Assembly (NCBI GenBank): GCA_964458325.1
Contig: CAYWIM010000080.1
Span: 1 to 23,408 of the forward strand
DNA: 23,408 nucleotides
Reading direction: 5' to 3'
Origin: JAGMXM01 sp964458325
GTDB taxonomy: Bacteria > Verrucomicrobiota > Verrucomicrobiia > Limisphaerales > UBA1319
Every line of letters starts with the position of its first letter. The first letter of the stretch is position 1. The translations under genes and the position numbers were made by a program. Below are positions 15,729 to 23,316 of this stretch, in pieces. A model generated the notes under the pieces. That model ran no database searches. It was not told the origin of the DNA and saw nothing but the letters and a program-made list of their open reading frames with translations.

Positions 15729-17237
15729 TCAAAACAGAGGCGTGCCTCTCGGCACATGGACAATCACAGTGCCGGCGATCTTGTCATGCCACGATTGCCG
15801 GCGGCTGTCCCACCCCACCCAGAAGTAACCCAAACCGAGAGCCACCGCGGAGAGGATCGCCGATAGCCCCCGCACCAACGCCACCGGAAAATCCAGCATG
15901 CGGCCGTCCACTCGCACGACTTTCAATCCCAGCAATGCTCCTCCGATAGTTGTGTTCTTCCACGTCCACAGGGCCAAGTGATAGGCCAGCCAGACCAGAA
16001 ACCAGTGCCGAGACAGGTGAAGAAATGCCAGCGCGCCGAACACCACCACGCCATCCACTACGGCCGCCAGCAGCCGGATCCAAAAGCCTGCGCAGGGCAT
16101 GCCGCTCTCGGCACAACCGGCCCCTGCCCCTGCCTCCCCGACAGCCATTGATTCCATGGGAGACGCACCCGCGGCAGGGCTGCCCGACAACGCTCCCGAT
16201 GGCGCGAAGCCGCCACCAGCGTTTCCGGCCTCTCCGCCCGGAGACAGGATCGGGGCCGTCAGGGCTGCGGGCGCCCTCTCCCTCTGAAACCCCCGCAAAA
16301 GGGCGAGCGCAACGGCGCCCATCGCCACCGGGGCGATCGCGCCCCACACGAGCAGCCCCAGAATCGGCGTCACATACAGGAGGGTGAACAATGCCATGCC
16401 CACCACCAAGCTCGCCAACGGCTTGTCCAGGACGCCCAATCCCAGCTGGCGCGCGATCTGCTGGCCGGCGACCTGATACACCGCCGCCTTGCCAAAGAAA
16501 TAGGCCAGCACCAAGCCGCATATCAGGAATGGCATCACGATGACTCCCACGACGGATACCAGCAGCAGCAACGCCAGCGGGCCGATCAACACCAGGAGCA
16601 ATAGGCCCGTCGCCAGGGTCGCCACCGGCTGCTCCTCGAGCACGGCCGCGCAGGCCCGGATCGGCCGGGTAAAAATGGCCGACAGCAGCACGTAGAACAG
16701 CAACAGGATTCCCGTAATCCACCATGCCCAGGCATGCTGATGCGGCAGCGGCCGCATCCATAGCAGACCCTGCTTCAGCCATTCCTCGATCCATCCCAGA
16801 TCCGACATGCTCGATAGCCACGGCAGGAAAACCCGGTCCCCTCCAATGGCCGCTCCCGGCGCCACCGTCACCGGCCCGACCGCCACCACGCTGTCTCGCA
16901 CCCGGGCCGTATCCTTCAGGTGCGTCTTGCCCAGAACAACGACTGCGTCGCCACCCACTTTGCCCTCGATCTCGAGGTCGGCCATCACGGCCACAACATT
17001 CCCGCGAACCTCGCCGCGCACCACTGCCTTTCCTCCGATCAGGACCAGGTCCCGGTAGATCTCGTTGGTCTCGACGACCACATTCTGGCCAAAAAACGGG
17101 ATCCCCTGATGCCGCTCGAGCCGGGCGGGGGGGCGATCCTCCTCGACTGTCTCGATAGGCTGAGCCAAGGCGACCGACCAGCCCAGCCATGCCCCGAACA
17201 CCACGCCGATCCCTTTGTGCCACCGTTGTGTCTTCAT
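15729..17237 (-). CDS. Membrane protein with bactofilin-like polymer-forming region and C-terminal RDD domain
   Basis: This 502-residue protein combines several parts. A signal peptide (about 1-25) is followed by a short-repeat beta-helix-like region (about 45-140) of alternating Val/Gly/Ala residues (V-R-G-E-V-R-G-N-V, I-E-G-K-V-G-G-D-A), as in bactofilin/polymer-forming proteins. Several membrane spans (about 165-320) and a Gly/Ala/Ser-rich linker (about 325-375) come next. The C-terminal RDD domain (about 378-500) has F-W-I-R-L-L-A-A-V-V-D-G, I-G-G-A-L-L-G-L-K-V-V and W-H-D-K-I-A-G-T. The ATG overlaps the stop of the small membrane protein upstream (ATGA, 17234-17237), making it the third gene of an ECF sigma operon. 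A role in envelope organisation, transport or stress response is inferred. Domain calls are by pattern; the RDD is the surest. Confidence 0.85.
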   Translation of the reverse strand: MKTQRWHKGIGVVFGAWLGWSVALAQPIETVEEDRPPARLERHQGIPFFGQNVVVETNEIYRDLVLIGGKAVVRGEVRGNVVAVMADLEIEGKVGGDAVVVLGKTHLKDTARVRDSVVAVGPVTVAPGAAIGGDRVFLPWLSSMSDLGWIEEWLKQGLLWMRPLPHQHAWAWWITGILLLFYVLLSAIFTRPIRACAAVLEEQPVATLATGLLLLVLIGPLALLLLVSVVGVIVMPFLICGLVLAYFFGKAAVYQVAGQQIARQLGLGVLDKPLASLVVGMALFTLLYVTPILGLLVWGAIAPVAMGAVALALLRGFQRERAPAALTAPILSPGGEAGNAGGGFAPSGALSGSPAAGASPMESMAVGEAGAGAGCAESGMPCAGFWIRLLAAVVDGVVVFGALAFLHLSRHWFLVWLAYHLALWTWKNTTIGGALLGLKVVRVDGRMLDFPVALVRGLSAILSAVALGLGYFWVGWDSRRQSWHDKIAGTVIVHVPRGTPLF

Positions 17238-17695
17238 GATTGCGCTCCGGATTCAACCCTCCGCCACACCAGCCGAAAATACGCTGTGCCTGCCCCCAGG
17301 CAGAACAGATACATCACCAGCGAAACAGCCCACGCTCCCAGCAGCCAAGGCCGAAGGACCTGGCGTAAAACCACCAGGCCTGCTTCACCCAGCACCTGGA
17401 TCGGATTCCACAGGGCGGCGCCCCGCGAGCCCCATCCCGCCACCTGCGCCGCCGCCCATTCCCCTCCCAGAAATCCCAGAGCCACCAGGCCCGCCGCCAT
17501 TCCCACCAGCCATGAAATCAGCAGGACCCGCGCCCAAGCCGGCCATGACCAATACGCGAGCCGCCACCAAGGCAGCCGCTGGTGCGCCCCCACGGCCTCC
17601 ATCACGCGAGCTGCCAGGCCCGAGGGCGCCCGCCGCATCGGCATCCGCCGCAACACCTCACCCACCTGCCGCTCCAGATCTTGCTCCTCGTTCAT
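17234..17695 (-). CDS. Small membrane protein in the anti-sigma factor position
   Basis: This 153-residue protein begins with a short charged cytoplasmic segment (about 1-45, E-V-L-R-R-M-P...A-P-S-G-L-A-A-R-V-M-E-A-V). That pattern is common at the start of membrane anti-sigma factors. It is followed by about two membrane spans (about 55-80 and 115-140). It lacks a H-x-x-x-C-x-x-C zinc motif, so it would be a non-ZAS-type regulator if it is an anti-sigma factor at all. It starts 14 bp after the ECF sigma factor stop, with GAGG six bases before the ATG, and it overlaps the bactofilin/RDD gene by ATGA. An anti-sigma role rests mainly on this position. Confidence 0.75.
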   Translation of the reverse strand: MNEEQDLERQVGEVLRRMPMRRAPSGLAARVMEAVGAHQRLPWWRLAYWSWPAWARVLLISWLVGMAAGLVALGFLGGEWAAAQVAGWGSRGAALWNPIQVLGEAGLVVLRQVLRPWLLGAWAVSLVMYLFCLGAGTAYFRLVWRRVESGAQS

Positions 17696-17709
17696 GGTTC
17701 GCCTCGTCC

Positions 17710-18279
17710 TTAAGGATCTGTGCCATCGATCCCCTCACGCGTCCCATCCGCCGCCAATCCCAACTGCCGCATCTTCTTCATCAATGCTTGCCGGGCGCGA
17801 TGGATATCCGTCTTGACCTTGCTCAGCGATGCCCCCAGACGCCGGGCGATCTCCTCGTAGGTGAGATCCTCGAAGTGGTAGAGCACGAGGGGCACGCGCT
17901 GATGCTCCGGCAGCCGCCTCATGACGTCCTCCAGATCCGCCCACCGATCCGCATCCCCCGGCGCGTTCGATTCGGGCGGCGCCGCCAGATCCGCCTCGAA
18001 CCGATCCTCCTCGCCCTCCGGCGTCATCTCCGAGAAAAACCGCCATCGCGCCCGATACCGTGTCAGGTGGTTCAACGCCAGATTCCGGGCCACGGTCCGC
18101 AGCCATCCCCCCACAGTCTGAGTTTTCGTTAGCTCGGCAAACCGTTCGTAGGCCCTCAGAAACGTCTCCTGACACACATCCTGCGCGTCCGCATCGTTGC
18201 CCAGCAGCCGAATCGCCACCGTGTATACCATGTCCTGATGATCCCGCATGAACGCCTCGAACTGTTCACTCTCGTTCAT
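17710..18279 (-). CDS. ECF-type RNA polymerase sigma factor (sigma70 family)
   Basis: This 189-residue regulator should direct RNA polymerase to a small set of promoters. Region 2 contains D-A-Q-D-V-C-Q-E-T-F-L-R-A-Y and G-G-W-L-R-T-V-A-R-N. Region 4 contains L-P-E-H-Q-R-V-P-L-V-L and D-L-T-Y-E-E-I-A-R-R-L-G with its helix-turn-helix, ending S-L-S-K-V-K-T-D-I-H-R-A-R. There is no sigma 1.1 or region 3, which defines the ECF group. It heads an operon with the small membrane protein and the bactofilin/RDD protein, the usual sigma, anti-sigma and target layout. The long structured leader at 18280-18582 may take part in its regulation, and autoregulation is common in the family. The signal is unknown. 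Confidence 0.93.
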   Translation of the reverse strand: MNESEQFEAFMRDHQDMVYTVAIRLLGNDADAQDVCQETFLRAYERFAELTKTQTVGGWLRTVARNLALNHLTRYRARWRFFSEMTPEGEEDRFEADLAAPPESNAPGDADRWADLEDVMRRLPEHQRVPLVLYHFEDLTYEEIARRLGASLSKVKTDIHRARQALMKKMRQLGLAADGTREGIDGTDP

Positions 18280-18313
18280 CCGTCGCCCCGCGCCGTTTCA
18301 GGGCTTGTCAATG

Positions 18314-18343
18314 GTTATACCCAGTGCTCAGCTGTAAAGTTGC
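18314..18343 (-). promoter_or_regulatory. Tentative promoter of the ECF sigma operon
   Basis: On the minus strand TATAAC (18319-18314) lies about 35 bases before the sigma factor ATG, in an AT-rich patch. There is no good sigma70 -35 at normal spacing. An ECF-type promoter recognised by the gene's own product is therefore possible but unproven. Confidence 0.22.
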
Positions 18344-18439
18344 ATTGGAATCACATGAAGAAAACGTGAACGCTGCCACGTCTATCGCCGTAAGTTGTTC
18401 GCACCTTGTTGGCCCAGAGCGATATCCACCTCGTGACCC

Positions 18440-18492
18440 CGGCGGCTGCCCCAGGTCGGTTCGCGCCCTGAACCCCTGAACCGCAGCCGCCG
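18440..18492. other. Long stem-loop with nested stem, possible structured RNA element
   Basis: CGGCGGCTGC (18440-18449) pairs perfectly with GCAGCCGCCG (18483-18492). The 33-base interior contains GGTTC and GAACC arms that can form a second, nested stem. This is more structure than a simple terminator needs. It could be a leader element of the sigma operon, a small RNA or the remnant of a repeat; no known class is recognised. Confidence 0.4.
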
Positions 18493-18525
18493 ACGTCCGG
18501 AGGCGGACTTCTTTGCTTTCCATGG

Positions 18526-18551
18526 CGCCATCCCGCTTCTCAGGGATGGCG
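18526..18551. terminator. Hairpin downstream of the HEAT-repeat gene, probable terminator
   Basis: CGCCATCCC (18526-18534) and GGGATGGCG (18543-18551) form a perfect 9-bp stem with an 8-base loop, about 30 nt past the stop of the minus-strand HEAT gene. No T-run follows, so termination may need another factor. Confidence 0.5.
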
Positions 18552-18582
18552 GCTCAATCGGGGCTTTCCCGCCCTTCGCCAA

Positions 18583-20559
18583 TCACCGGGCTTGGAGCAA
18601 TGCCTGCGCCTTCTGGCGGGTCGTATCGTTCGCGGTCCTTTCGAGCACAGTCCGCAAAGCCTTCTGAACCCGCTCCGGGGCGATGTTCGGCCGTTGCTTG
18701 CCTCCCACGAGGTTGACGATCGCAAGGCAGGATTCTTCTTTCACGGCTGGATCCTCCGATAGGATCGTCAATCGATCGAGGGCGGCTGCGGTGGGGATCG
18801 CGCCGACCACGGCGATCGCCAGCCGCTTTTCCTCGGTCCGCGGAATCGAGGGCAGGAGGGCATCGACCCTGGCCAGCTTGGCATCGGCAGCGATTGCCTT
18901 GTTCTCCTGGAGGAGCTGCAGGTAGCCCCGTGCTCCCTGAATCCGATGCGACATCTTCTTGCCGGTCTTGGCCAATGCCAGGAGCGGCTCCAGCGCCCCT
19001 TGATCCTCGGGCCAGTTGTTCGGCCACGTCCCCAGCACGCCCACGGCCTCATCCTGGACCGCTTCGTCGGCGTCTTCGAGTCCCGACACGACGGCAGCGA
19101 GCGCCTCGGCACCGCCTGCCGCGGCCAGTCCCTGCAATGCGACCTGCCGCAAGGCGCCTTCCCGGCTCCGCATCAGGGGCATCAGGCTCGGAACGGAGCC
19201 CGATCCTCCCCGCCCGCAGATGGAGAGAAGCGCTTTCTGGATCGAATCCCGTTCCGCGGCGCTGGGGGTCTGCTCGATCAACCGCACCAGGTCGGAGACA
19301 TGTCCACCGTCTCCCAGAGCGCCGATGGCCTCGACAGCGGCGCGGCGGATCCCCGGGTCGCTGTCCGACACGCTGCGGCGGATGACCGGCAGGGCTTCGG
19401 TCATCTGGCGCGGCCCGGCCAGCTCGATCAGAACTTGTCGCGTTCGGCCGCTGGCCGATGAAAGCCGGGCCAAAAGGTCCGATTCGACTTCCGGTCCTTC
19501 GATCCGCGTCAGGGCCGTTCGGGCAGCCTGTGCCAGGGCATCGTCGTTACCCGCCGCGGCTTCGAGCAACACCGGCACACAGGCAACATTGTTCCAATGA
19601 TCGAGCCGGCGCAGGGCGATCACTCGCAGCTCCTTCGGCCTGCTCTGGGCGATCCGCAGCACCGCGGGCAGCACGGCCGCATCCCGGCGGTCGGACAGGG
19701 CCATGAACAAGCTTGCCTGGCGCGCAGCCGGACAGCGATCCAGCTCCGACGCGATCGCTTCGGTCGCCTCGGGCCCAGGCAGCTCGCGCGCCGTCCGCAA
19801 TGCCATCGCATACCGCGCGCGATCCGGAGACCGCAACTGCTCGATCAGGAGCGGAATCCCCGCCGATTGCCGGGCCAGAATCGCGCCGCGGGTCGCCTCC
19901 AACGTCCGCTGCAACGGGACGTTCGCCCCGCGTACAGCATCATAGAGGCGCAGGGCTTCGTCGCGCTTGTTTTCAGCCAGAAAACGCTCCGCCGCCCGGA
20001 TGCACCCCTGCGCCGCGGCGGCTCGGACCTGGGGAGCCTCGGCGGCCAGCGAGGATTCGATCGCGCGGGCTGCCGCCGAGCCGCCGATCCGTCCCAGCGC
20101 CTCCGCGGCGGCGGCGGCGACCCCGGCATCGGCGTCCCGCAGTTTTTCGATGAGAGGGTTCACCGCTCCGGCATCCCGGCGCACCCCGATCGAGTTGATC
20201 ACGCCGATCAAGAGCCGTCCGTGGACGCGGCCCAGGGCCTCGCGCAGGACTGCGCCGGCCGCCGGATCGGGAATCGCCTCGAGGGCAATGCGCGCCCACG
20301 AAGCCAATTCCGGGTCCGCCAGCAGCGGCGCCAGCGCCGGGACGGCCTCTCTTGTCCCATAGATGGCGAGCTGCTTGCAGGGAATCGCCTTGTCGGCCGG
20401 CGCCGCATCCGACCTCAAAACCTGGATCAGCTGGCGCTCCTTCTCGCGGGCGGAGGCGGCAGATTCAGCCGCGCCGAGATCGGCCGATCCGCTCGCGATC
20501 GTCCACACTACCGCCAAGCCCAAAGCCCATCGCGCCATGGAAGAAAATCTGGATGTCAT
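18583..20559 (-). CDS. Exported HEAT-repeat protein
   Basis: This 658-residue protein has a signal peptide (about 1-31) followed by alpha-helical HEAT/PBS-lyase-like repeats over almost its full length. Examples are L-R-D-A-D-A-G-V-A-A-A-A-A-E-A-L-G-R-I-G, S-D-S-D-P-G-I-R-R-A-A-V-E-A-I-G-A-L-G and L-E-D-A-D-E-A-V-Q-D-E-A-V-G-V-L-G, with D-x-x-V/I-R and A-L-G pattern positions. Such proteins act as scaffolds for protein contacts; no catalytic motif is seen. The start at 20559 is preferred over the longer open frame because it opens the signal peptide and has AGGA five bases upstream. It follows the Gfo/Idh/MocA gene by 37 bp, so the two are likely one transcript. Exported HEAT proteins are frequent in Verrucomicrobia and Planctomycetes, but their partners are mostly unknown. 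Confidence 0.88.
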   Translation of the reverse strand: MTSRFSSMARWALGLAVVWTIASGSADLGAAESAASAREKERQLIQVLRSDAAPADKAIPCKQLAIYGTREAVPALAPLLADPELASWARIALEAIPDPAAGAVLREALGRVHGRLLIGVINSIGVRRDAGAVNPLIEKLRDADAGVAAAAAEALGRIGGSAAARAIESSLAAEAPQVRAAAAQGCIRAAERFLAENKRDEALRLYDAVRGANVPLQRTLEATRGAILARQSAGIPLLIEQLRSPDRARYAMALRTARELPGPEATEAIASELDRCPAARQASLFMALSDRRDAAVLPAVLRIAQSRPKELRVIALRRLDHWNNVACVPVLLEAAAGNDDALAQAARTALTRIEGPEVESDLLARLSSASGRTRQVLIELAGPRQMTEALPVIRRSVSDSDPGIRRAAVEAIGALGDGGHVSDLVRLIEQTPSAAERDSIQKALLSICGRGGSGSVPSLMPLMRSREGALRQVALQGLAAAGGAEALAAVVSGLEDADEAVQDEAVGVLGTWPNNWPEDQGALEPLLALAKTGKKMSHRIQGARGYLQLLQENKAIAADAKLARVDALLPSIPRTEEKRLAIAVVGAIPTAAALDRLTILSEDPAVKEESCLAIVNLVGGKQRPNIAPERVQKALRTVLERTANDTTRQKAQALLQAR

Positions 20560-20596
20560 ATCAATCCTGTTGGGTGAAAATTGTTGGGTCGGTTGG

Positions 20597-21931
20597 TTAG
20601 ATTCGCCATGGCTCGCGCAGCGCTTCCGAGCGCAGGCGATTGGCTTCCGCATCCCCCGCAAACTCGTTCTTCCGCGGGTCGAAATAGAGCTTGCGGCCGA
20701 GGAACAGCGCGATGTTGGCGGCATGGCATGTGATGTGCGACTGGCAGGCCACGTCGGCGTTGGCCCGCGGCTGGCCTCGGGACTTGACGCAATCCAGGAA
20801 ATCGCGGACGTGGAAGTCGGCGGGATACCCGGAGATTTTGGCGCCTTTTCCGGTGAGAAGGGCTGGCGAGCTGGCCATGATGTCGCCATTGTCGGCCGTC
20901 TCCACCCACTCCCGGTCGCCCTCGAATCGGACGGGGCACGAGCCCAGAGGCAGCCAGCCGTCATTGCGCATGATGAGGCGGACGCCGTTGGCATAGCGGG
21001 CGTGCAGCTGGTCCCCTTTCGGCTCATACTCGACCGGGGCGGTGTCGTCGGCGTCATTGGCCCATTGGCAAAGGTCCACGCAATGGGAGCCCCACTCGAG
21101 ACACCCGCCTCCCACCATGCCGCCGCCCTTTTCGAAATTGAATCCGTCGAGCCAGCGCCGGTTGTAAGGGCGCCAGGCGGCCGGGCCCAGATACATGTCC
21201 CAATCCACTTCTTCCCGGGAGGGCTCGGGCTCGGCCGGAGCCCACCCGCTGGTCCCGGGCTTCAATCCGCCCGGATGCGCATGCATCGTCTGCAGCCGGC
21301 CCAGCTTCCCCCGGCGCGCCAGGTCGATCGCAAACGCGAAATTGGGGAGGCTGCGGCGCTGCGTGCCGGCCTGAAACACGCGGCCGGTTCGCCGGAAAGC
21401 CTCCGCCAGCGCAACGCTTTGCGCGATGTTCTTGGTGCAGGGCTTCTCGCAATAAACATCCTTGCCCGCCTGCGCCGCCAGAATCGATGCGGTGGCGTGC
21501 CAGTTCGGCCCGGTCGCAATCAGCACGGCGTCAATGTCGCTCCGTGCCAGCAGCTCGTGCAGATCGCGGTAGGTGGCGCAATCCGAGTTGCCGTACCGGG
21601 TGTCGGCCATCTTCTTGACCGCCTGCCGGCGCGCCGCCTTGACGTCGCAGATCGCCACGAACCGCAAGTCCGGCTCGTGCAGAAAACAGCTGAGCACGTA
21701 AGCGCCTCGATTGCCAATGCCGATCGCGCCCAGCACGATCTGCTCGCTCGGAGGAACCCCGCCGTCGCGCCCGACGACGGCGCCGCGGACCACCTGGGGC
21801 GCCATCAGCAGCGCTCCGGCCTGGACCGCCCTCTTCAGAAACTGCCGGCGGCCTATGCGCGCCGCATCTCGATCCCGGACCGCTTCCCCGCAGACGGTGA
21901 GCCCGCCATCGATTGTCTTCGAGTTATTCAT
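20597..21931 (-). CDS. Tat-exported Gfo/Idh/MocA family oxidoreductase
   Basis: This 444-residue NAD(P)-dependent oxidoreductase is of the glucose-fructose oxidoreductase/inositol dehydrogenase type. A Tat signal (R-R-Q-F-L-K at 28-33, then a hydrophobic stretch) precedes the Rossmann fold, whose dinucleotide-binding loop is G-A-I-G-I-G-N-R-G near residue 70. The family E-K-P motif is at about 162-164, with Lys163 in the usual catalytic position. The C-terminal half (G-G-G-M-V-G-G-G-C-L-E-W-G-S-H, D-L-C-Q-W) is the large substrate domain. Export before folding would require the cofactor to be bound in the cytoplasm, as in Zymomonas GFOR. The ATG at 21931 is chosen because it opens the Tat leader. 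Sugar oxidation, reduction or an oxidation-driven glycoside cleavage are all possible; substrate unknown. Confidence 0.92.
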   Translation of the reverse strand: MNNSKTIDGGLTVCGEAVRDRDAARIGRRQFLKRAVQAGALLMAPQVVRGAVVGRDGGVPPSEQIVLGAIGIGNRGAYVLSCFLHEPDLRFVAICDVKAARRQAVKKMADTRYGNSDCATYRDLHELLARSDIDAVLIATGPNWHATASILAAQAGKDVYCEKPCTKNIAQSVALAEAFRRTGRVFQAGTQRRSLPNFAFAIDLARRGKLGRLQTMHAHPGGLKPGTSGWAPAEPEPSREEVDWDMYLGPAAWRPYNRRWLDGFNFEKGGGMVGGGCLEWGSHCVDLCQWANDADDTAPVEYEPKGDQLHARYANGVRLIMRNDGWLPLGSCPVRFEGDREWVETADNGDIMASSPALLTGKGAKISGYPADFHVRDFLDCVKSRGQPRANADVACQSHITCHAANIALFLGRKLYFDPRKNEFAGDAEANRLRSEALREPWRI

Positions 21932-22098
21932 GGTTCTTCTCGCGTGTTGATTGGGCAAATAGCAATCGATCGATATTGTGGTTCATCCCCGGCTGCTGTC
22001 GAATCAAAACCTTGCCGAAAAGAGAATCCACCTCCCGGGCAACAGCGCCTTCTGGCGCACGGGGATGACCGCCGGCCGGATCTCCAGGCGCCGCCCTG

Positions 22099-23313
22099 TC
22101 AGTACAGAGCGCGCACCAAGGTCCGGGGTGCGGCGGGCTGCCATCGGATCGCATCCGCATCCACCCGCCCATCTTCGGCCGGCCGGCCATCGACGAGAAC
22201 AGCGCGAGGAGGCCGGCCATCGGGGTGGCGAAGCCGGATCGCCAGGGGGGTCGCCGGCGCCCGCCGCGGCGCGTCCACGACCGCTTCAATGTAGCCGTCC
22301 CCAAGATGCGATTCGATCCGATACCCCACTGGGCCGAATCGCGTGGGGGCGTTGGCCACTTGAATTCGACGGCCATCCCGAAGCCAGGCGGCTGGCACAA
22401 ACGGCGCCAGCCAGAGGCGATCCCCCCGCTCCTGCACCAGCATGGTCCGCGTCTGATGCAGAAAATAGCCGGTCTCGTGCGTCTTATCCCACGCGCCACT
22501 GTGATGGAAATGCTCCCAAAACGTGAGCACCTCCCGGTTGACGAGCGACGCCAGGCTGTTGAAGTAGGATCGGAGAAAAGGACGCACATCGTCTCGCAAT
22601 CCGTAGATCTCGGCGTTCCGGCAATAATAGGGCTGCACTTTGGAAAAACCGCCGAGGTTGAACCAGTCGCGCTCGTTCTCGGCTGCGGGGTAATCGAACC
22701 AGCCGCTCTCGAGGAATGCGCGGTCCTCGAGATGCTCCAACATCCATCCCACCCGCCGATCATCCGCCGCCAGCACGCCCGCCGGCACCATCTGGTGCGC
22801 GCCCAGCTCGACGTTGTAGGCCCAGCTGCGCCCGGCATCTTCCCCCGGATAGGCGCGGGCCACCGGGCCGGGCGTGTGCGGCTGGCCCGGATAGAACGGC
22901 ACCCAGATCCCCGAACGCAGCGGCACCACCGGCGCCTCCCGGCACACCCCCTCGAACGCAATCCGTGTCGCCTCGGCCAGGGCTCGCCCTTCCCGCTCGA
23001 ACTCGACTGCGTCCGGGTGCCCCAGGCTTTTCAGCGCCTCGCCGAGCTCGCGCAGCCCGGCGGCGTAATAGGCGTTCATGCAAAAATGCTGCGCATACAC
23101 GTTCCAATCCGCCAGCACGCCGGGCGGCATCAGGCCGTAGCCGCGCACCGGCCTGCCGTCCGGCCCCGTTTGCCGGGTCTTGGCGATCTGGCGGACAATC
23201 CATCGGCCCACCCGGGCCAGCTCGGACGCATTCGCTCGAAGCCAGCTGCGATCCCGCGTCAGCTGCCAGTGCTCGCCCGCGGTCCATAAATGCCACCCGG
23301 TCCCGAATGGCGC
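22099..23313 (-). CDS. 5'-truncated six-hairpin (alpha/alpha)6 glycosidase-like protein, probable gene remnant
   Basis: An open frame of 404 codons reads like the C-terminal half of a six-hairpin glycosidase. Aromatic-rich segments (G-W-H-L-W-T-A-G-E-H-W-Q-L-T, D-W-N-V-Y-A-Q-H-F, Y-N-V-E-L-G-A-H-Q-M) form the helical barrel, and a beta-rich tail (W-L-R-D-G-R-R-I-Q-V) follows. The coding pattern runs unbroken up to an in-frame TAA at 23316-23314, with no normal start or signal peptide; a GTG at 23211 lies well inside the homologous part. The 5' half is therefore missing in this window, by insertion, deletion or an assembly break. The exact GH family is not certain. The 167-bp gap to the oxidoreductase start contains no recognised gene. 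Confidence 0.7.
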   Translation of the reverse strand, partial: APFGTGWHLWTAGEHWQLTRDRSWLRANASELARVGRWIVRQIAKTRQTGPDGRPVRGYGLMPPGVLADWNVYAQHFCMNAYYAAGLRELGEALKSLGHPDAVEFEREGRALAEATRIAFEGVCREAPVVPLRSGIWVPFYPGQPHTPGPVARAYPGEDAGRSWAYNVELGAHQMVPAGVLAADDRRVGWMLEHLEDRAFLESGWFDYPAAENERDWFNLGGFSKVQPYYCRNAEIYGLRDDVRPFLRSYFNSLASLVNREVLTFWEHFHHSGAWDKTHETGYFLHQTRTMLVQERGDRLWLAPFVPAAWLRDGRRIQVANAPTRFGPVGYRIESHLGDGYIEAVVDAPRRAPATPLAIRLRHPDGRPPRAVLVDGRPAEDGRVDADAIRWQPAAPRTLVRALY

Positions 23314-23316
23314 TTA

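Larger units (their letters stand above)
18280..18582. other. Structured non-coding interval upstream of the ECF sigma factor
   Basis: This 303-bp gap separates the HEAT-protein stop from the sigma factor start, both on the minus strand. It contains two strong stem-loops (18440-18492 and 18526-18551), a smaller GTCC/GGAC arm pair near 18495-18510, and an AT-rich stretch near 18310-18375 suited to a promoter. A 71-codon frame crossing it has no recognisable features and is not called. Confidence 0.55.

Noticed and set aside
21924..22961. 345-codon minus frame overlapping the glycosidase-like gene and the oxidoreductase start
   Set aside because: The alternative frame has the aromatic glycosidase pattern, whereas this one is Arg/Ser/Pro-rich noise.
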